Assembly (NCBI RefSeq): GCF_001577835.2
Contig: NW_015439533.1
Location: forward strand, 190,251 to 254,250
Direction of reading: 5' to 3'
Length of the DNA: 64,000 bases
Origin: Coturnix japonica
Taxonomy: Eukaryota; Chordata; Aves; Galliformes; Phasianidae
The notes below the pieces were generated by a model, which did no database searches, was not told where the DNA came from, and was given only the letters and a program-made list of their open reading frames with translations. The position numbers were made by a program, and so were the translations under genes. Shown piece by piece: positions 1-16,198 of the stretch. Position 1 is the stretch's first letter, and the number at the start of each line of letters is the position of its first letter.

Positions 1-393
1 GGATGGGATGGGATGAGATAGGATGCTCAGGGGGTTACTCGGATGGGATGGGATGGGATGGGATGGGATGGGATGGGATGCTCATAGATGTTGGGGTGCC
101 ATACCAGGATGGGGACATTGTGGTGGGCTGTGGGATGGTCTGTGGGCTGTTCCATGCTGAGCCATAGGAGCAGTGGTCCCCAAAAGGAGGGAGCCCGGGG
201 GGGGCCTGGCACAGTGACCGGCTGGGGGGGTGACGTGGCATGGAGGTGGGATGGCACTGGATGGTGAGCAGGGCTGCTGTGGGGCACTGCAGGCCATGTG
301 TGCTGTGACCCCCCCCCCACCCCATCCCACCCCATATCCCCCCCAGCCCCTGTGCAGTCAGGGGATCCATGGGGCTCCCATTTACCCCCCCAG
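1..393. other. EBF4 intron, simple-repeat start of window
   Basis: Positions 1-90 are GGATG/GGGATG pentamer-type repeats, followed by GC-rich sequence without a splice-bounded reading frame. Because an internal EBF exon starts at 394, this is read as intron of that gene; the DNA-binding-domain exons lie before the window. Confidence 0.6.
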
Positions 394-5674
<5,281 letters not shown>

Positions 5675-7005
5675 GCACAGCAGGTGACACTGTGGGGTCG
5701 GCACCCAGCCCTGATGGGGTCGGGGCCGAGGGGGGCCGCGGTCCCACCCCCCCAGCACCACCGACCCCCGTCTGTCTCTTTTAGCCGTGCCCGGGCTCCT
5801 CGTGCCACCCCGAGCAGCAGAAGTGGATGGGACCGAGCACAACCCACATGTGGGGCTGGGGGCAAAGGGGTCGGGACCTCCCGCTCCAGCTGCCCACAGC
5901 GCTATGGGGCAATGGGGTGGTGCTGTGTGGGGCGCAGGGGAGGGGCCGGCGGGGTCAGATCTGGGCTCTGCCACATGAATGAACCAAACCCTCTGAGTTT
6001 AGCCCCAAAACGCCCCGTTCCCGTGGAGAGGGGAGGTCTGTGGTGAGACTGACTGTGGTGGGCGCCCCACAGAGGGGGGGGGAAGTGGTGGGAAGTGGGG
6101 CAGATGGGGGCGGGGTGCCCCACAGGGGGATGTTCTGTGGTGGGGCACTGCATGGGGGGATGTGCCATCGTGGGATGGTCCGTGTTGGGGTGCTCCATCA
6201 TGGGATGCTCCATTGGGGGACACTCCATTATGGGATGCTCCATCATGGGATGGTCCATGTTGGGATGCTCCATTATGGGATGCTCCATTATGGGATACTC
6301 CATTATGGGGTGCTCCCTTTGGGGTGCTCCATGTTGGGATGCTCCACCATGGGATGCTCCCTTTGGGATGCTCCATGTAGAGATGGGCCATCATGGGATG
6401 TTTCACCATGGGGTGCTCCATCATGGGACGCTCCATCATGGGATGCTCCCTTTGGGATGCTCCATCATGGGGTGCTCCATCATGGGACACTCCATCATGG
6501 ATGCTCCCTTTGGGGCTGTTCCACACCAGGCCGCCCCATGGCGCAGCTGTCCATGGTGGGAGGCCCCATCTGGTTCCATCTGCCCCCCCCCAGCCCCCCG
6601 CCCACACTCCAGATGTGCATTTCCAGATGTGCGTTTCCAGATGTTTATTTCCAGATGTGCAGCCGCCCACTGCAGCTCCTGGTTCTGGTCCATGCGGGGC
6701 CGTGTCAGGACACCCGGCTGGGGGGGGCAGAGCCCCCCAATGGGGCACACAGCACTTTGCCCCCCCCCATCAGTCCCACCAGCAGCTGGAGCCCCCCAGG
6801 CACAGCTGCAGCTCTTCTCTCCTCATTATCGCTACCATTACTATTAATAATAATAACATTGTTAGTGACAGGTGAGGGCGGGGGGCTGCATTGGGCCCTA
6901 TGGGAGCCCCCCCCCATCCTGGCACATCCCCCCAGGCTGATCCAGCACTTCAATGTGGGCGATGCTGGGTCCATTGAGGGGGAATGATCCAATTTTGTAA
7001 ATAAA
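5675..7005 (+). other. EBF4: Probable EBF4 3' UTR with poly(A) signal
   Basis: After the stop at 5672-5674 there is no further coding exon. A possible 3'-UTR intron runs from a GTGACA donor near 5682 to a TTTTAG acceptor at about 5784. AATAAA lies at 7000-7005, and a second AAATAAAAGG at about 7193. Most of 6110-6510 is a tandem repeat. Confidence 0.5.
6110..6520. repeat. Minisatellite, GGGATGCTCCATCAT-type units
   Basis: About 25 units of roughly 15 bases with variants GGGATGCTCCATTAT and GGGATGCTCCCTTTG, inside the presumed EBF4 3' UTR. Confidence 0.95.
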
Positions 7006-7429
7006 GGAGATTAAAATCCCCCCCCCCCCCCCCACCAGGTGAGCCACCCCCTGCACCTGCTCCTGCACAGCCCAGGGTGGGGGTCTGGGGGGATCCCCAG
7101 TGCCCGTCCCCATCCCAGTGTGGGGCTCAGGACTGCAGTGTCCCCATGGGGTCTGTGTCCCCTGCACGGCGGTGGCATTGGGGGGGGGACAGAAATAAAA
7201 GGACTTGCAGAAAGGCTGCGTGTGCTGTGGGGTGGGGGGTGCACACATGGTGTGTGTGTGTGTGTGTGTGTGTGTACAGATACACGTGGGTGTGCACCGT
7301 GTTGTGCCATCACAGCCATCCGTCCACCAGTGCTGCCCACACCTGGGTCAGCACCGCTGCCACCCCACAGCTGTGGGGCACATGGGGGGGCTTCACTGAC
7401 AGGAGCAGCATCTCCATCTCATGCCCTTC

Positions 7430-8693
7430 TCATCCTCATCTCCATCACTCCCCATCCCATCCCATCCCCATCCCATCTGATCCCATCCCATCCCCATCGC
7501 GCCCCCCTCCCATCCCTATCTCCATCCCATCCCATCTTTGTCCCCATCCCATCCCCATCCCATCTCCATCCCAATCTCCATCTCATCCCCATCTCCATCC
7601 CATCCCCATTAACCCCCATCCCATCTGATCCCATCCCTATCTCCACCTCATCCCCATCTCCATCCCAATCTCCATCCCATCCCCATCCCATCATATCCCC
7701 ATCGCCCTACATCCCATCTGATCCCATCCCATCCCCATCTCCATCCCATCCCCATCNNNNNNNNNNNNNNNNNNNNNNNNNNNNNNNNNNNNNNNNNNNN
7801 NNNNNNNNNNNNNNNNNNNNNNNNNNNNNNNNNNNNNNNNNNNNNNNNNNNNNNNNNNNNNNNNNNNNNNNNNNNNNNNNNNNNNNNNNNNNNNNNNNNN
7901 NNNNNNNNNNNNNNNNNNNNNNNNNNNNNNNNNNNNNNNNNNNNNNNNNNNNNNNNNNNNNNNNNNNNNNNNNNNNNNNNNNNNNNNNNNNNNNNNNNNN
8001 NNNNNNNNNNNNNNNNNNNNNNNNNNNNNNNNNNNNNNNNNNNNNNNNNNNNNNNNNNNNNNNNNNNNNNNNNNNNNNNNNNNNNNNNNNNNNNNNNNNN
8101 NNNNNNNNNNNNNNNNNNNNNNNNNNNNNNNNNNNNNNNNNNNNNNNNNNNNNNNNNNNNNNNNNNNNNNNNNNNNNNNNNNNNNNNNNNNNNNNNNNNN
8201 NNNNNNNNNNNNNNNNNNNNNNNNNNNNNNNNNNNNNNNNNNNNNNNNNNNNNNNNNNNNNNNNNNNNNNNNNNNNNNNNNNNNNNNNNNNNNNNNNNNN
8301 NNNNNNNNNNNNNNNNNNNNNNNNNNNNNNNNNNNNNNNNNNNNNNNNNNNNNNNNNNNNNNNNNNNNNNNNNNNNNNNNNNNNNNNNNNNNNNNNNNNN
8401 NNNNNNNNNNNNNNNNNNNNNNNNNNNNNNNNNNNNNNNNNNNNNNNNNNNNNNNNNNNNNNNNNNNNNNNNNNNNNNNNNNNNNNNNNNNNNNNNNNNN
8501 NNNNNNNNNNNNNNNNNNNNNNNNNNNNNNNNNNNNNNNNNNNNNNNNNNNNNNNNNNNNNNNNNNNNNNNNNNNNNNNNNNNNNNNNNNNNNNNNNNNN
8601 NNNNNNNNNNNNNNNNNNNNNNNNNNNNNNNNNNNNNNNNNNNNNNNNNNNNNNNNNNNNNNNNNNNNNNNNNNNNNNNNNNNCCCCCCCCCC
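7430..8693. repeat. CCATCCCATCTC simple-repeat array running into a 937-base N gap
   Basis: Irregular CATCCC/CATCTC pentamer-hexamer repeats from about 7430 to 7756, followed by N from 7757 to 8693. No gene is visible from the EBF4 poly(A) sites to 8750 except a short (TG)n run at about 7249-7275. Confidence 0.95.
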
Positions 8694-8754
8694 AGGGGTC
8701 AGCCGTGTCTGTGCCCACACAGCCCCTATGGCTGCGCTGCTGCTCCCCCCGCCC

Positions 8755-8835
8755 CGCCGAGCGGCGATGTTTAGATGAGAGGATAATGCGCTGGAAATAA
8801 TTGCCTTAATCAAGAAAGGTTAATGAGGCGGCTGT
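8755..8835. promoter_or_regulatory. Candidate conserved noncoding element downstream of EBF4
   Basis: Short AT-rich, non-repetitive block (GGATAATGCGCTGGAAATAA, TTGCCTTAATCAAGAAAGG, TTAATGAGG) between a gap and GC-rich minisatellites. It resembles the intronic island at 664-790 in composition and homeodomain-like TAAT cores. Conservation cannot be tested here. Confidence 0.35.
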
Positions 8836-9099
8836 GTGCGCAGCTCCAGTGCAGCACCCACGGGCGGCGCTGGGGGGCGGCTCTGAGGCCGCCTCATCCA
8901 CACCGGGGGGGGGCACCCCATCCCCATGGCCATCGGGGGGGCACAACGTGTCGGTGGGTCTGTGGGATGTGGGCCCGTGGGTGTGGATAACGTGGGGCAC
9001 AGAGCCACGGGACATGGACATATGGGATAAGAACACTGTGGGACGTGGACCCCAAAGCACATGGGTGGGCAACAATAGGACCCACAGAGCCAGAACATG

Positions 9100-9826
9100 G
9101 TGACACAGGGATGTGGGCATCAATGGGCACCGATGGGGGGCACCATGGGGCACAGACCCAGGGGACACGGATGGACACCATGGGGTGTGAGCAGTGACAG
9201 CATGGGATGGGGGACGATGGGCATGGACTGCATGGGACACCAATGGGACACCAATGGGACATGGATGGACACCATGGAACGCCCTCAGCCAGCACACAAT
9301 GGCGTCCATGGACACCATGGGGCAGGGGACACCCATGGGACACTGTAGGATATGGGACACCAATGGGATAAGGGACATAATGGGACACCATGGGATACAG
9401 GACACCAATGGGACAGGGGGCACCATGGGGCACAGACCCATATGGATGGACACCATGGAACGTCCTCAGCCCGCACACAATGGCGTCCATGGACACCATG
9501 GGGCAGGGGACAACCATAGAACACCATGGGATGTGGGACACCAATGGGACACTGTGGGATATGGGACAACAATGGGATACGGGACATAATGGGACACCAT
9601 GGGATATGGGACACCAATGGGACGGGGGACATAATGGGGCATAGACCCATTGAACATGGATGGGCACCATGGAACGTCCTCAGCCAGCACACAATGGCAT
9701 CCATGGACACTATGGAACAGGGGACACCCATGGGACACTGTGGGATACGGGACACCAATGGGATACGGGACATAATGGGACACCAATGGGATACGGGACA
9801 CAATGGGCGCAGACAGAAGCACGGAC
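9100..9826. repeat. GGGACACCAATGGGATA minisatellite flanking left galline copy
   Basis: Higher-order tandem repeat of 12-16 base units (GGGACACCAATG, GGGATACGGGACATAAT) with a longer interspersed unit containing ACACAATGGCGTCCATGG that recurs about every 190-200 bases. It abuts the poly(A) end of the left protamine gene; an inverted relative flanks the right copy at 17096-17725. Confidence 0.93.
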
Positions 9827-9931
9827 ACGCGCGCCCGGTGCCACGGCAGTTTATTGGCGGAGCGGCAGCGCGGGGCCGCGGGTGGGACGCGGCGTGGCGG
9901 TGCCGGTGCCGGTGCCGGTGTCGGTGTCGGC

Positions 9932-10105
9932 TCAATAGCGGCGGCGGCGGCGGCGGCGTCTCCCGTAGCGGCGGCGTCGTCTCCCCACGGAGCGGTAGGA
10001 GCGCCGGGACCTCCCGTAGCGGCGGCGTCGGGAGCTGCGGCGGCGGCGGGAGCGGCGGCGGCGGCGGCTGCGGCTGCGGGTCCTGCTGCGCCGGTAGCGG
10101 GCCAT
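9932..10105 (-). CDS. Galline-type protamine, copy 1 (intronless)
   Basis: Sperm nuclear basic protein that replaces histones and condenses DNA in elongating spermatids. The 57-residue product begins MARYRRSRTRSRSRRR, consists almost wholly of Arg with Ser and Tyr, has no Cys or Lys, and ends in an Arg run plus Tyr. SR dipeptides near the start are typical SR-kinase targets. The start is the ATG at 10103-10105, 89 bases below a TATAAAA box; AATAAA (- strand) lies at 9850-9855. Chicken galline is longer (about 62 residues) and is known to be an intronless two-copy gene; this shorter form fits quail. Protein identical to copy 2. Confidence 0.95.
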   Translation of the reverse strand: MARYRRSRTRSRSRRRRRSRRRRSSRRRRYGRSRRSYRSVGRRRRRYGRRRRRRRRY

Positions 10106-10193
10106 GCCGGGCTGCGGTGGGACGGCCCGAGGTGGTGCCGGGCCGGGCGGGACCGGGAAGTGCCGCTCCGCGCCCCGCGCCCCTTTTATAGGC

Positions 10194-10232
10194 GCCCGCG
10201 GGCGCGGCCCTGTGTGATGGGCGGCCGCGTCA
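10194..10232 (-). promoter_or_regulatory. Galline copy 1 core promoter: TATA box and CRE-like site
   Basis: On the - strand TATAAAA lies at 10194-10200 and a CRE-like TGACGCGG at 10225-10232, about 30 bases upstream of it. Post-meiotic protamine promoters of other vertebrates use CRE-type sites bound by CREM; the role here is inferred. Confidence 0.6.
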
Positions 10233-10399
10233 CTGAGCAGAACGGAACCGGGACGTTCCGGGGGGGGGGCGGGGGCTCCCGGGGGGGTCCCGGGCCGGGC
10301 GGGGCGGGGGGCGCGGAGCGGGGCAACGGCGTGGAACCGCAACAGGGGGATGGAGCGGGGCAGGGGGGGATGGGGCGGCACCGGGGATGGCACGGGGCA

Positions 10400-11742
10400 C
10401 AGCGCAGGGCGGTGGTACCCGGTACCCGGTACCCGGCACATGGCACCGGGGGTGACACACGGCACCGGGCACGTGCGGGACTCGGGCTGTTCCTGCAGCG
10501 CAAACTTCCCGTCCGACAGAACATCCCCCGCCCAACTCCGGGCTCCGCTGGTCCCGAGGGGGGCAGGAATGAACCCGAACCTTTGGGCGATGCCCGCCGG
10601 GATCCGGAGCGAACAACGGGAACTTCAGGGGCGGAATTCGCACGGGAACGGCAGCCAAAGGATGGATGCGTGTCATTAAACGTCTGCTCGGTAGCACCGC
10701 GTAACGGGAGGTTACTCAGCACGCGGCCTCGGTGCCTTTCGGGCCGCTCCCGGTTGGGAAAGTTCAACGCGGATCCCGGGATTCCGTGCCCGGAGCGGGG
10801 GGGGAACGGGAGCGGGGCTCGGGGCAGCGGGGAACGGGCGGCAGCGGCATCACGGCGCTTCGCTTCCTCAGCACACGGGGGGCAGCGGCTGCAACGAGGA
10901 ACCGAAGGAACCGATCCGCAGGGGTCTCGGCTGGAGCGAAATGAGCGACACGGAGCGTTTCCAACACGGGGCACGGAGGGGCGGGGGGGGGGAGATACGT
11001 GGTACAGGGCACATGGGTACAGGGTACATGGCACAGGGGGGTGGCACAGGATGGCACAGGATGGCACGGGATGGCACATGGCGCTGGGGGGGTAAGTTCG
11101 GACCGACCGGGCGTCGGGCGGGTCGGGATGGACAACGGAATCCACGAGGCTGCTGTGGGTCCGCCATCCCCCGACGGCGATCCCTCGTTCCTCGTTAATC
11201 GAGTGCCCCGTGCTCACAATGTGACGCTGTTGTATTTACAGCCGGATTCTTTAATGCCCCCATTAACACCTCGTCATGCGTTACCTCCTCATCTCTCCCC
11301 ATTGGTGGCGGTGCAGCCCCCCGCTCCCTGCCCGCCCGGCCAAGCGCGGCCCAGCCGCCGTCCGAGGGCAGAGCGAGGGGGTCTGCTCACTCGCGATGGG
11401 CCGGGCCGACAGCACAACGGGGCTGCGGAACGTATCACCGAGCGATGGACGGCGGGGTCTGTGCGCCCCCGCACTGCGCCCCCCGCCCGGGGCCGGTCAG
11501 CGCTGGGAGCGTGTTGGGTGCGGGGCTGGGGGTCCCCATCCCTGCGCTGTGTCTCCATCCCTGCGCTGTGTCTCCATGTTGCTCATCGTCCCCATCCCTG
11601 CCCAGGGTCCCGCCCGGTCCCGCAGACCCCGCTCCCCCCGCTCTGCCGCCGTCCCCGCGTCCCCCCCATCCCCGTTCGGTTCGTGACGCAGCCCATGTCC
11701 CCCCCCAGGGGGTCCCGCGCCCGGCGTTGCGGTTGCCGGGCG
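10400..11742. other. Inter-arm spacer, no confident gene
   Basis: GC-rich, with short GGTACCCGGTACCCGGTACC and ATGGCACAGG repeats (about 10420-10440 and 11020-11085). Several open frames cross it but none shows splice-bounded, family-like protein. A non-repetitive AT-richer patch lies at about 11195-11275. Confidence 0.5.
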
Positions 11743-11757
11743 GTGACGGCATAAGGT
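11743..11757 (+). promoter_or_regulatory. CRE half-site and TATA-like element before the PRM1-like gene
   Basis: TGACGG followed directly by CATAAGG lies about 65-75 bases upstream of the ATG at 11818. The order CRE-like then TATA-like resembles the galline promoters, though spacing is tighter. Functional role is inference. Confidence 0.35.
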
Positions 11758-11817
11758 CCCCCCGGTGCCGCGTTCCGTTGCCGTCTCAGTCGCCGTCCCC
11801 CCGCACCCCGCAGCGCC

Positions 11818-12074
11818 ATGAGCCGCCGAAGAGCCCGCTCCCGTTCCCGGCCCCGACGGCGAAGGGGCGGAAGGAGGCGCAGCCGCCGTCGCGGAGGACG
11901 CCGTACGATGAGGCGGAGAGGTGCGGGCACGGACCGGGGGACGGGGGGGTCCCGAGCCTCGAGCCCCGGCCCGAGCCCGGCAACCGCTTCTTCTCCCCGT
12001 CTGTTCTCTCGGCAGGTTTCCGCGCCTGCACGGTGTATTACTACCGGAGGAGACGCTCTCGCAGAAGACGCTGA
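11818..12074 (+). CDS. Intron-containing PRM1-like protamine candidate
   Basis: Two exons (11818-11920 and 12016-12074) flank a 95-base GT-AG intron. They encode a 53-residue basic protein: MSRRRARSRSRPRRRR, more Arg/Gly, GRRTMRRR, then exon 2 [19 protein letters not shown]. About 60% is Arg, with SR dipeptides, one Cys and a YYY block. Mammalian PRM1 also has one short intron, placed just after an RRRAMR-like stretch; here the intron follows RRTMRRR, so gene structure and position agree. Galline by contrast is intronless. It sits between two galline genes, which supports a spermatid chromatin role. No clear AATAAA follows (only CTATAAATG at about 12108). Alternatives: a transition-protein-like gene, or a GC-rich chance frame; the clean splice joint and stop directly after an Arg run argue against chance. 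Confidence 0.62.
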
Positions 12075-12184
12075 TCACCGCCCCGGGACCCCCCGGCTCC
12101 GGCGCTATAAATGTCACCGTCCCCGCTCCGCCCAGCTCCCGTCCTTCATAGCGCCGCTCGCTCCCCCCACCCCGGGTCCCGGGG

Positions 12185-12460
12185 TGGCACCGGGATGGCA
12201 AAGGGGGGATGGCACGGGGTGGCACAGAGGGTCAGGGAGATGGCACGGGGGGTGGTACAGGGGGGTGGTACAGGGGGGTGGCACTGGGGCTCTGGGGGAT
12301 GGCACGGGGCGATGGCCCCGGGATGGCACGGGGGGGTGGTACAGGGGGATGGAGCAGGGGGGTGGTATGGGAGGATGGCACAGGGGGGTGGTACAGGGCA
12401 CATGGCACACGGCACAGCGACACATGGCGATGGGATGAAACAGGGGGATGGATGACAGGG
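12185..12460. repeat. G-rich minisatellite (GGGGGGTGGTACAG / GATGGCACGG units)
   Basis: Units of about 13-17 bases, G-rich on the + strand, immediately downstream of the PRM1-like gene. Confidence 0.9.
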
Positions 12461-12550
12461 CACTGGGTGAGAGCAGGGCACCCGGCACAGGGATGGCACG
12501 GGGATGGCACAGAGACACGGGGTGGTGATGGCACAGGGTGATGGTGATGG

Positions 12551-12645
12551 CTCACATTGCGCACATTACGCACATTACGCACGTTACGCACGTTACGCAC
12601 ATTACGCACATTACGCACGTTACGCACATTACGCACATTGCGCAG
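12551..12645. repeat. ACGCACATT 9-mer tandem repeat
   Basis: Ten units of 9 bases (ACGCACATT with ACGCACGTT variants), ending 45 bases before the promoter-like block at 12690. Confidence 0.95.
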
Positions 12646-12689
12646 CTCTCTCCCCGTCCGCCCGTCGGAAGAGCGGAGCACACAGACGG

Positions 12690-12800
12690 CAGCAGGAGGC
12701 GGGGCTTAGTAGATCTCAGCCAATGAGAAGCCGGGACATGGGTCACGTGTTTCGAACGGGCTATATAAGGGTGCGCAGCTGCGCTGCGGCCCAGTCGCCC
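12690..12800 (+). promoter_or_regulatory. Orphan TATA/CCAAT/E-box promoter
   Basis: In order: GC box (GGAGGCGGGGC, about 12695), CCAAT (12720-12724), CACGTG E-box within GGTCACGTG (12744-12749), and TATATAAG (12762-12769). A start site would fall at about 12793. Downstream a GTGTAAAC donor-like site follows at about 12855 before a minisatellite. No coding exon was recognised, so the transcript is unknown (5' exon of a spliced gene, or a noncoding RNA). Confidence 0.5.
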
Positions 12801-12927
12801 CGTCGGGTGGTCGGGGTCTCAGTGCCGCCCCCCAGCTCCGGATCGACGCCATCCGTGTAAACGGGGCAGCAGCTGAAGGGGGAACACACACCGTGCTGTG
12901 GGGCTGCCCCAAACCCCGCCCCAAACC

Positions 12928-13330
12928 ATCCCCATTGATGGGACGATCCCCATTGATGGGATGATCCTCATTGATGGGATGATCCTCATTGATGAGCCCA
13001 TCCCCATTGATGAGCCGATCCCCATTGATGAGCCGATCCCCATTGATGAGCCCAGCCCTGTTGATGAGCTCAACCCCATTGATGGGATGATCCCCATTGA
13101 TGAGCCCATCCCCATTGATGGGACGATCCCCATTGATGAGCTGTTCCCCATTGATGACCCGATCCCCATTGATGACCCGATCCCCATTGATGGGATGATC
13201 CCCATTGATGAGCCCAACCCCATTGATGACCCGATCCCCATTGATGACCCGATCCCCATTGATGAGCCCAGACCCATTGATGACCCGATCCCCATTGATG
13301 AGCTGATCCCCATTGATGAGCCCATCCCCA
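12928..13330. repeat. 18-base minisatellite, ATCCCCATTGATGAGCCG
   Basis: About 22 units of 18 bases with variants GATGGGATG, GATGACCCG and GATGAGCTG. Because the unit is divisible by three, all frames stay open (IPIDEP-type translation), which is an artefact. Confidence 0.97.
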
Positions 13331-14574
13331 CCGATGGCTGCCTGCCCTCCCGGGGCCGCCCTGTGCTGCTGTGGGGCTGTGAGCTCCCATTGGCAGCTGT
13401 GGGGTGGGGGGCTTTGAGGGGGGGGGATGCAGAACGAGGTGGGTCCTGTTGGGTTCACGGAGCGCTTTGATCGGCCATGGGGAGTCCTGGGTGGGGTGGG
13501 GGCTGTTTGAGCGGGGTGGGCAATGGGGAACGGAGGGGGAGTGGGAGAGGAGGCATCAACCAGGACCTGGGGCTGCCAGGACAGGATGCATCCAACAGGA
13601 CCTGGCAGGTGAGAAATACTCAGCAATGGAGCCGGGTGGGGCAGGGAGAGGGAGGGAGGTGGGGGTCGGTGAGGGGCTCATGAGGAACGGCAGCCGGGGG
13701 GGCGGCCGGGGGGGGGCGCAGAGCTCGAGTATTTCAATGGGAAGAGCCAGAAACGGCCAAACCAGCAGCAGGGGTTGGGGCTGCGCTGTGCCGGGGTTTG
13801 CTGCACCACATCGGGATGGATTTGGGGGCTGAGCTGCGGGAGGAGCCTGTGGGTGAAGGGGGACGTCGATCAGAGTGAATGGGGAGTGATACAATGGGGC
13901 TGCGGTCATGGGGGGGGGCTGCCCCATACGTGGAGATCTCAGCTGCGGGGTTTGGGTGCGCGTGGGGATGAGGTGAGATCTAAACAGAACGGATCTGGGA
14001 TGGGCTGAGAGGAAGAATCTCAGTGAGGGAAGCGGGAGAAGAAATCCAAGCAATGAGGGAGCCGAACTCGAGTGCTGTATGAGCCCAGATTGGATGCTGG
14101 GTAATTAACGGGTCTGCCCTTTAATTGAAGCTTTGTATAGTGATGCTGTTAGAACAGGGATGGAGAGCTGGTATTTCTGGGTCCCATCTGAGGGTGATGG
14201 GGAGCTGGGGGTCCCAGGGGCACCAGAGGGGACTGTAGGGCTTAGGATGGGGAAGCCTTTCAGTGGGGCTGGAGAAAGACCCGCTGAGTTGGGGGTGGCT
14301 GATACAGGGGCAGAAACTTCCATTGTTTGTAGTGATCTGAATAAACCCCCCAGCACAAAGCTGTGATAGATGGGCTGGGGGACAAATGGGCCCCATAACC
14401 CAAACGTGGCTAAAGGTGGGGGTCGGGCAGCTCCTACCCAGGAGAATGAGGTGTTCATTGCCCCAATCCCAGTGCATGCATTGGGAGCAGGAAATGACCC
14501 CAGTGATCCACCTGTGTCCTAATGGATTTCCTTCGCAGGGGAGGGCAGGATTCCCCAAGTCCTGTCTGTGGGGC
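13331..14574. other. Non-repetitive intergenic stretch, nothing identified
   Basis: No splice-bounded family-like exon was seen. An AT-richer block at about 14095-14150 (GGGTAATTAACGGG, CCTTTAATTGAAGC) has homeodomain-like cores and may be a regulatory element; an AATAAA on the + strand lies at about 14340. Confidence 0.4.
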
Positions 14575-15172
14575 ACCTGCATCCACCTACATCCACCTAC
14601 ATCCACCTACATCCACCTGCATCCACTGCATCCACTACATCACTACATCACCTGCATCCAACCTACATCCACCTACATCCACCTGCATCCACCTGCATCC
14701 ACCTGCATCCACCTACATCCACCTGCATCCACCTACATCCACCTACACCCACCTACATCCACCTGCATCCACCTTGCATCACCTAACATCAACCTACAGC
14801 CACCTGCAGTCGCACCTGCATTCCACCCTGCATCCACCTACCATTCCAACCTGCACTCACCTAATCCACTAACATCCAACTACATCCACCTGCATCCAAC
14901 CTACATCCACCTGCATCCACCTGCATCCACTCCTTACATCCACCTGATCCACCTACATCCACCTAACTCCCACCCTCCTGCATCCAACCCTAATCCACCT
15001 ACACCCAACTGCATCCATTCTTGTATCCCACCTACATCCACCTGCAATCCACTACATCACCTACACCCACCTGCATCCACCTACATCCACCTACATCCAC
15101 CTACATCCACCTACATCCACCTGCATCCACCTGCATCCACCTACATCCACCTACATCCACCTGCATGTGGCC
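14575..15172. repeat. CATCCACCTA/CATCCACCTG minisatellite
   Basis: 10-base units (CATCCACCTA, CATCCACCTG). Units are perfect at both ends, but 14770-15060 carries many single-base insertions and losses, suggesting uncorrected reads in the middle of the array. Confidence 0.97.
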
Positions 15173-15316
15173 ACCAGCCCATGGTGAGTGGAGCAAACTG
15201 GAATCATCCACCTACTGCCCCGCTGTACTCAGCTGATGCTGATGTGTGTCTTGGTGGAGGCATTAGAGAAGGCAGTGGCTTCATTGACTGGACATCTACA
15301 AGAGAACAGGGCGGGC

Positions 15317-15440
15317 TGTGACCCCCTGGAAGGGGCTGTGACCCCCCAGAAGGGGCTGTGACCCCCCGGAAGGGGCTGTGACCCCCCAGAAGGGGCTGTG
15401 ACCCCCCGGAAGGGGCTGTGACCCCCCGGAAGGGGCTGTC
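15317..15440. repeat. 20-base minisatellite, GGAAGGGGCTGTGACCCCCC
   Basis: Six to seven nearly identical 20-base units alternating CCGGAAGGGG and CCAGAAGGGG. Confidence 0.97.
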
Positions 15441-15944
15441 AGTTACATCCCTGGCTGCCTTTGGGCAGGTCAGACCAATGTCCTGCCCAGGGTCAATGCA
15501 GGAGAGATTCCAGCATTCCTGGTTCCTGCAGCACCAACCCCCCCCCCGATTTGGGGTTGTCCATCCAACCCAACCTGTGTGTGGGTGAGGGGGGTCCCTT
15601 CATCTGAGGGGTAGGCAGGACCTCGTGTGTGCCAGCACCGCCTGCCCTGTGCCAAAGGCAAACCCTGTGCTGTCAGGGCATTGCTCTGCTGACAGGGTTA
15701 TATGGGGCTCCTCAGGCCATCAGCAGCGCCCGCTGTCTGCACTGTGTGCTGCAGCCGTGCAGATGGGAGCTGGAAGCACCAGCACCCAATGGTGGTTTAT
15801 CTGCCATGCACTCCAATGGGAGCCGGTGTAATGGAAACGTGCCGTGGGTTCACTGCTAAGGGGACATTGACGGTGTCCATACAGCAAACCTGAGCCCCCC
15901 TTGGGTGCCTGGCGCAGCACTGCAGCCCCACGAACCGGGATGAG
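15441..15944. other. Non-repetitive intergenic stretch, nothing identified
   Basis: Moderate GC, no tandem repeats; open frames under 80 codons without recognisable family or splice signals. Confidence 0.4.
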
Positions 15945-16198
15945 GGTTAAGGATGTCAGGGCTGGGTTAAGGATGTCAGGGCTGGGTTATGGATATTAGG
16001 GCTCAGATATGGATGTCAGGGCTGGGTTATGGATCTCAGGGCTCAGTTATGGATCTCAGGGCTCGGTTATGGATCTCAGGGCTGGGTTATGGATGTCAGG
16101 GCTCAGTTATGGATGTCAGGGCTGGGTCATGGATGTCAGGGCTGGGTTATGGATGTCAGGGCTGGGTTATGGATGTCAGGGCTCAGTTATGGACGCAG
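15945..16198. repeat. 20-base minisatellite, GGTTATGGATGTCAGGGCTG
   Basis: Twelve to thirteen units of 20 bases with variants GGGCTC and GGATCTCAG. Confidence 0.97.

Larger units (their letters stand above)
9850..10399 (-). repeat. Left arm of galline inverted repeat
   Basis: The arm contains the poly(A) signal, coding region, TATA box and about 200 bases of upstream DNA of one galline gene. It is reverse-complementary to 16504-17090. Identity breaks sharply after GGATGGCACGGGGCA at 10399, and outside the arm homology continues only as variable minisatellite. Conceptual translations upstream of the start codon are identical in both arms for over 100 residues, so the non-coding DNA is nearly unchanged too. 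Confidence 0.93.

Noticed and set aside
12928-13330. CRISPR-like regular repeat spacing
   Set aside because: Units of 18 bases are directly joined with no unique spacers; this is a vertebrate minisatellite.
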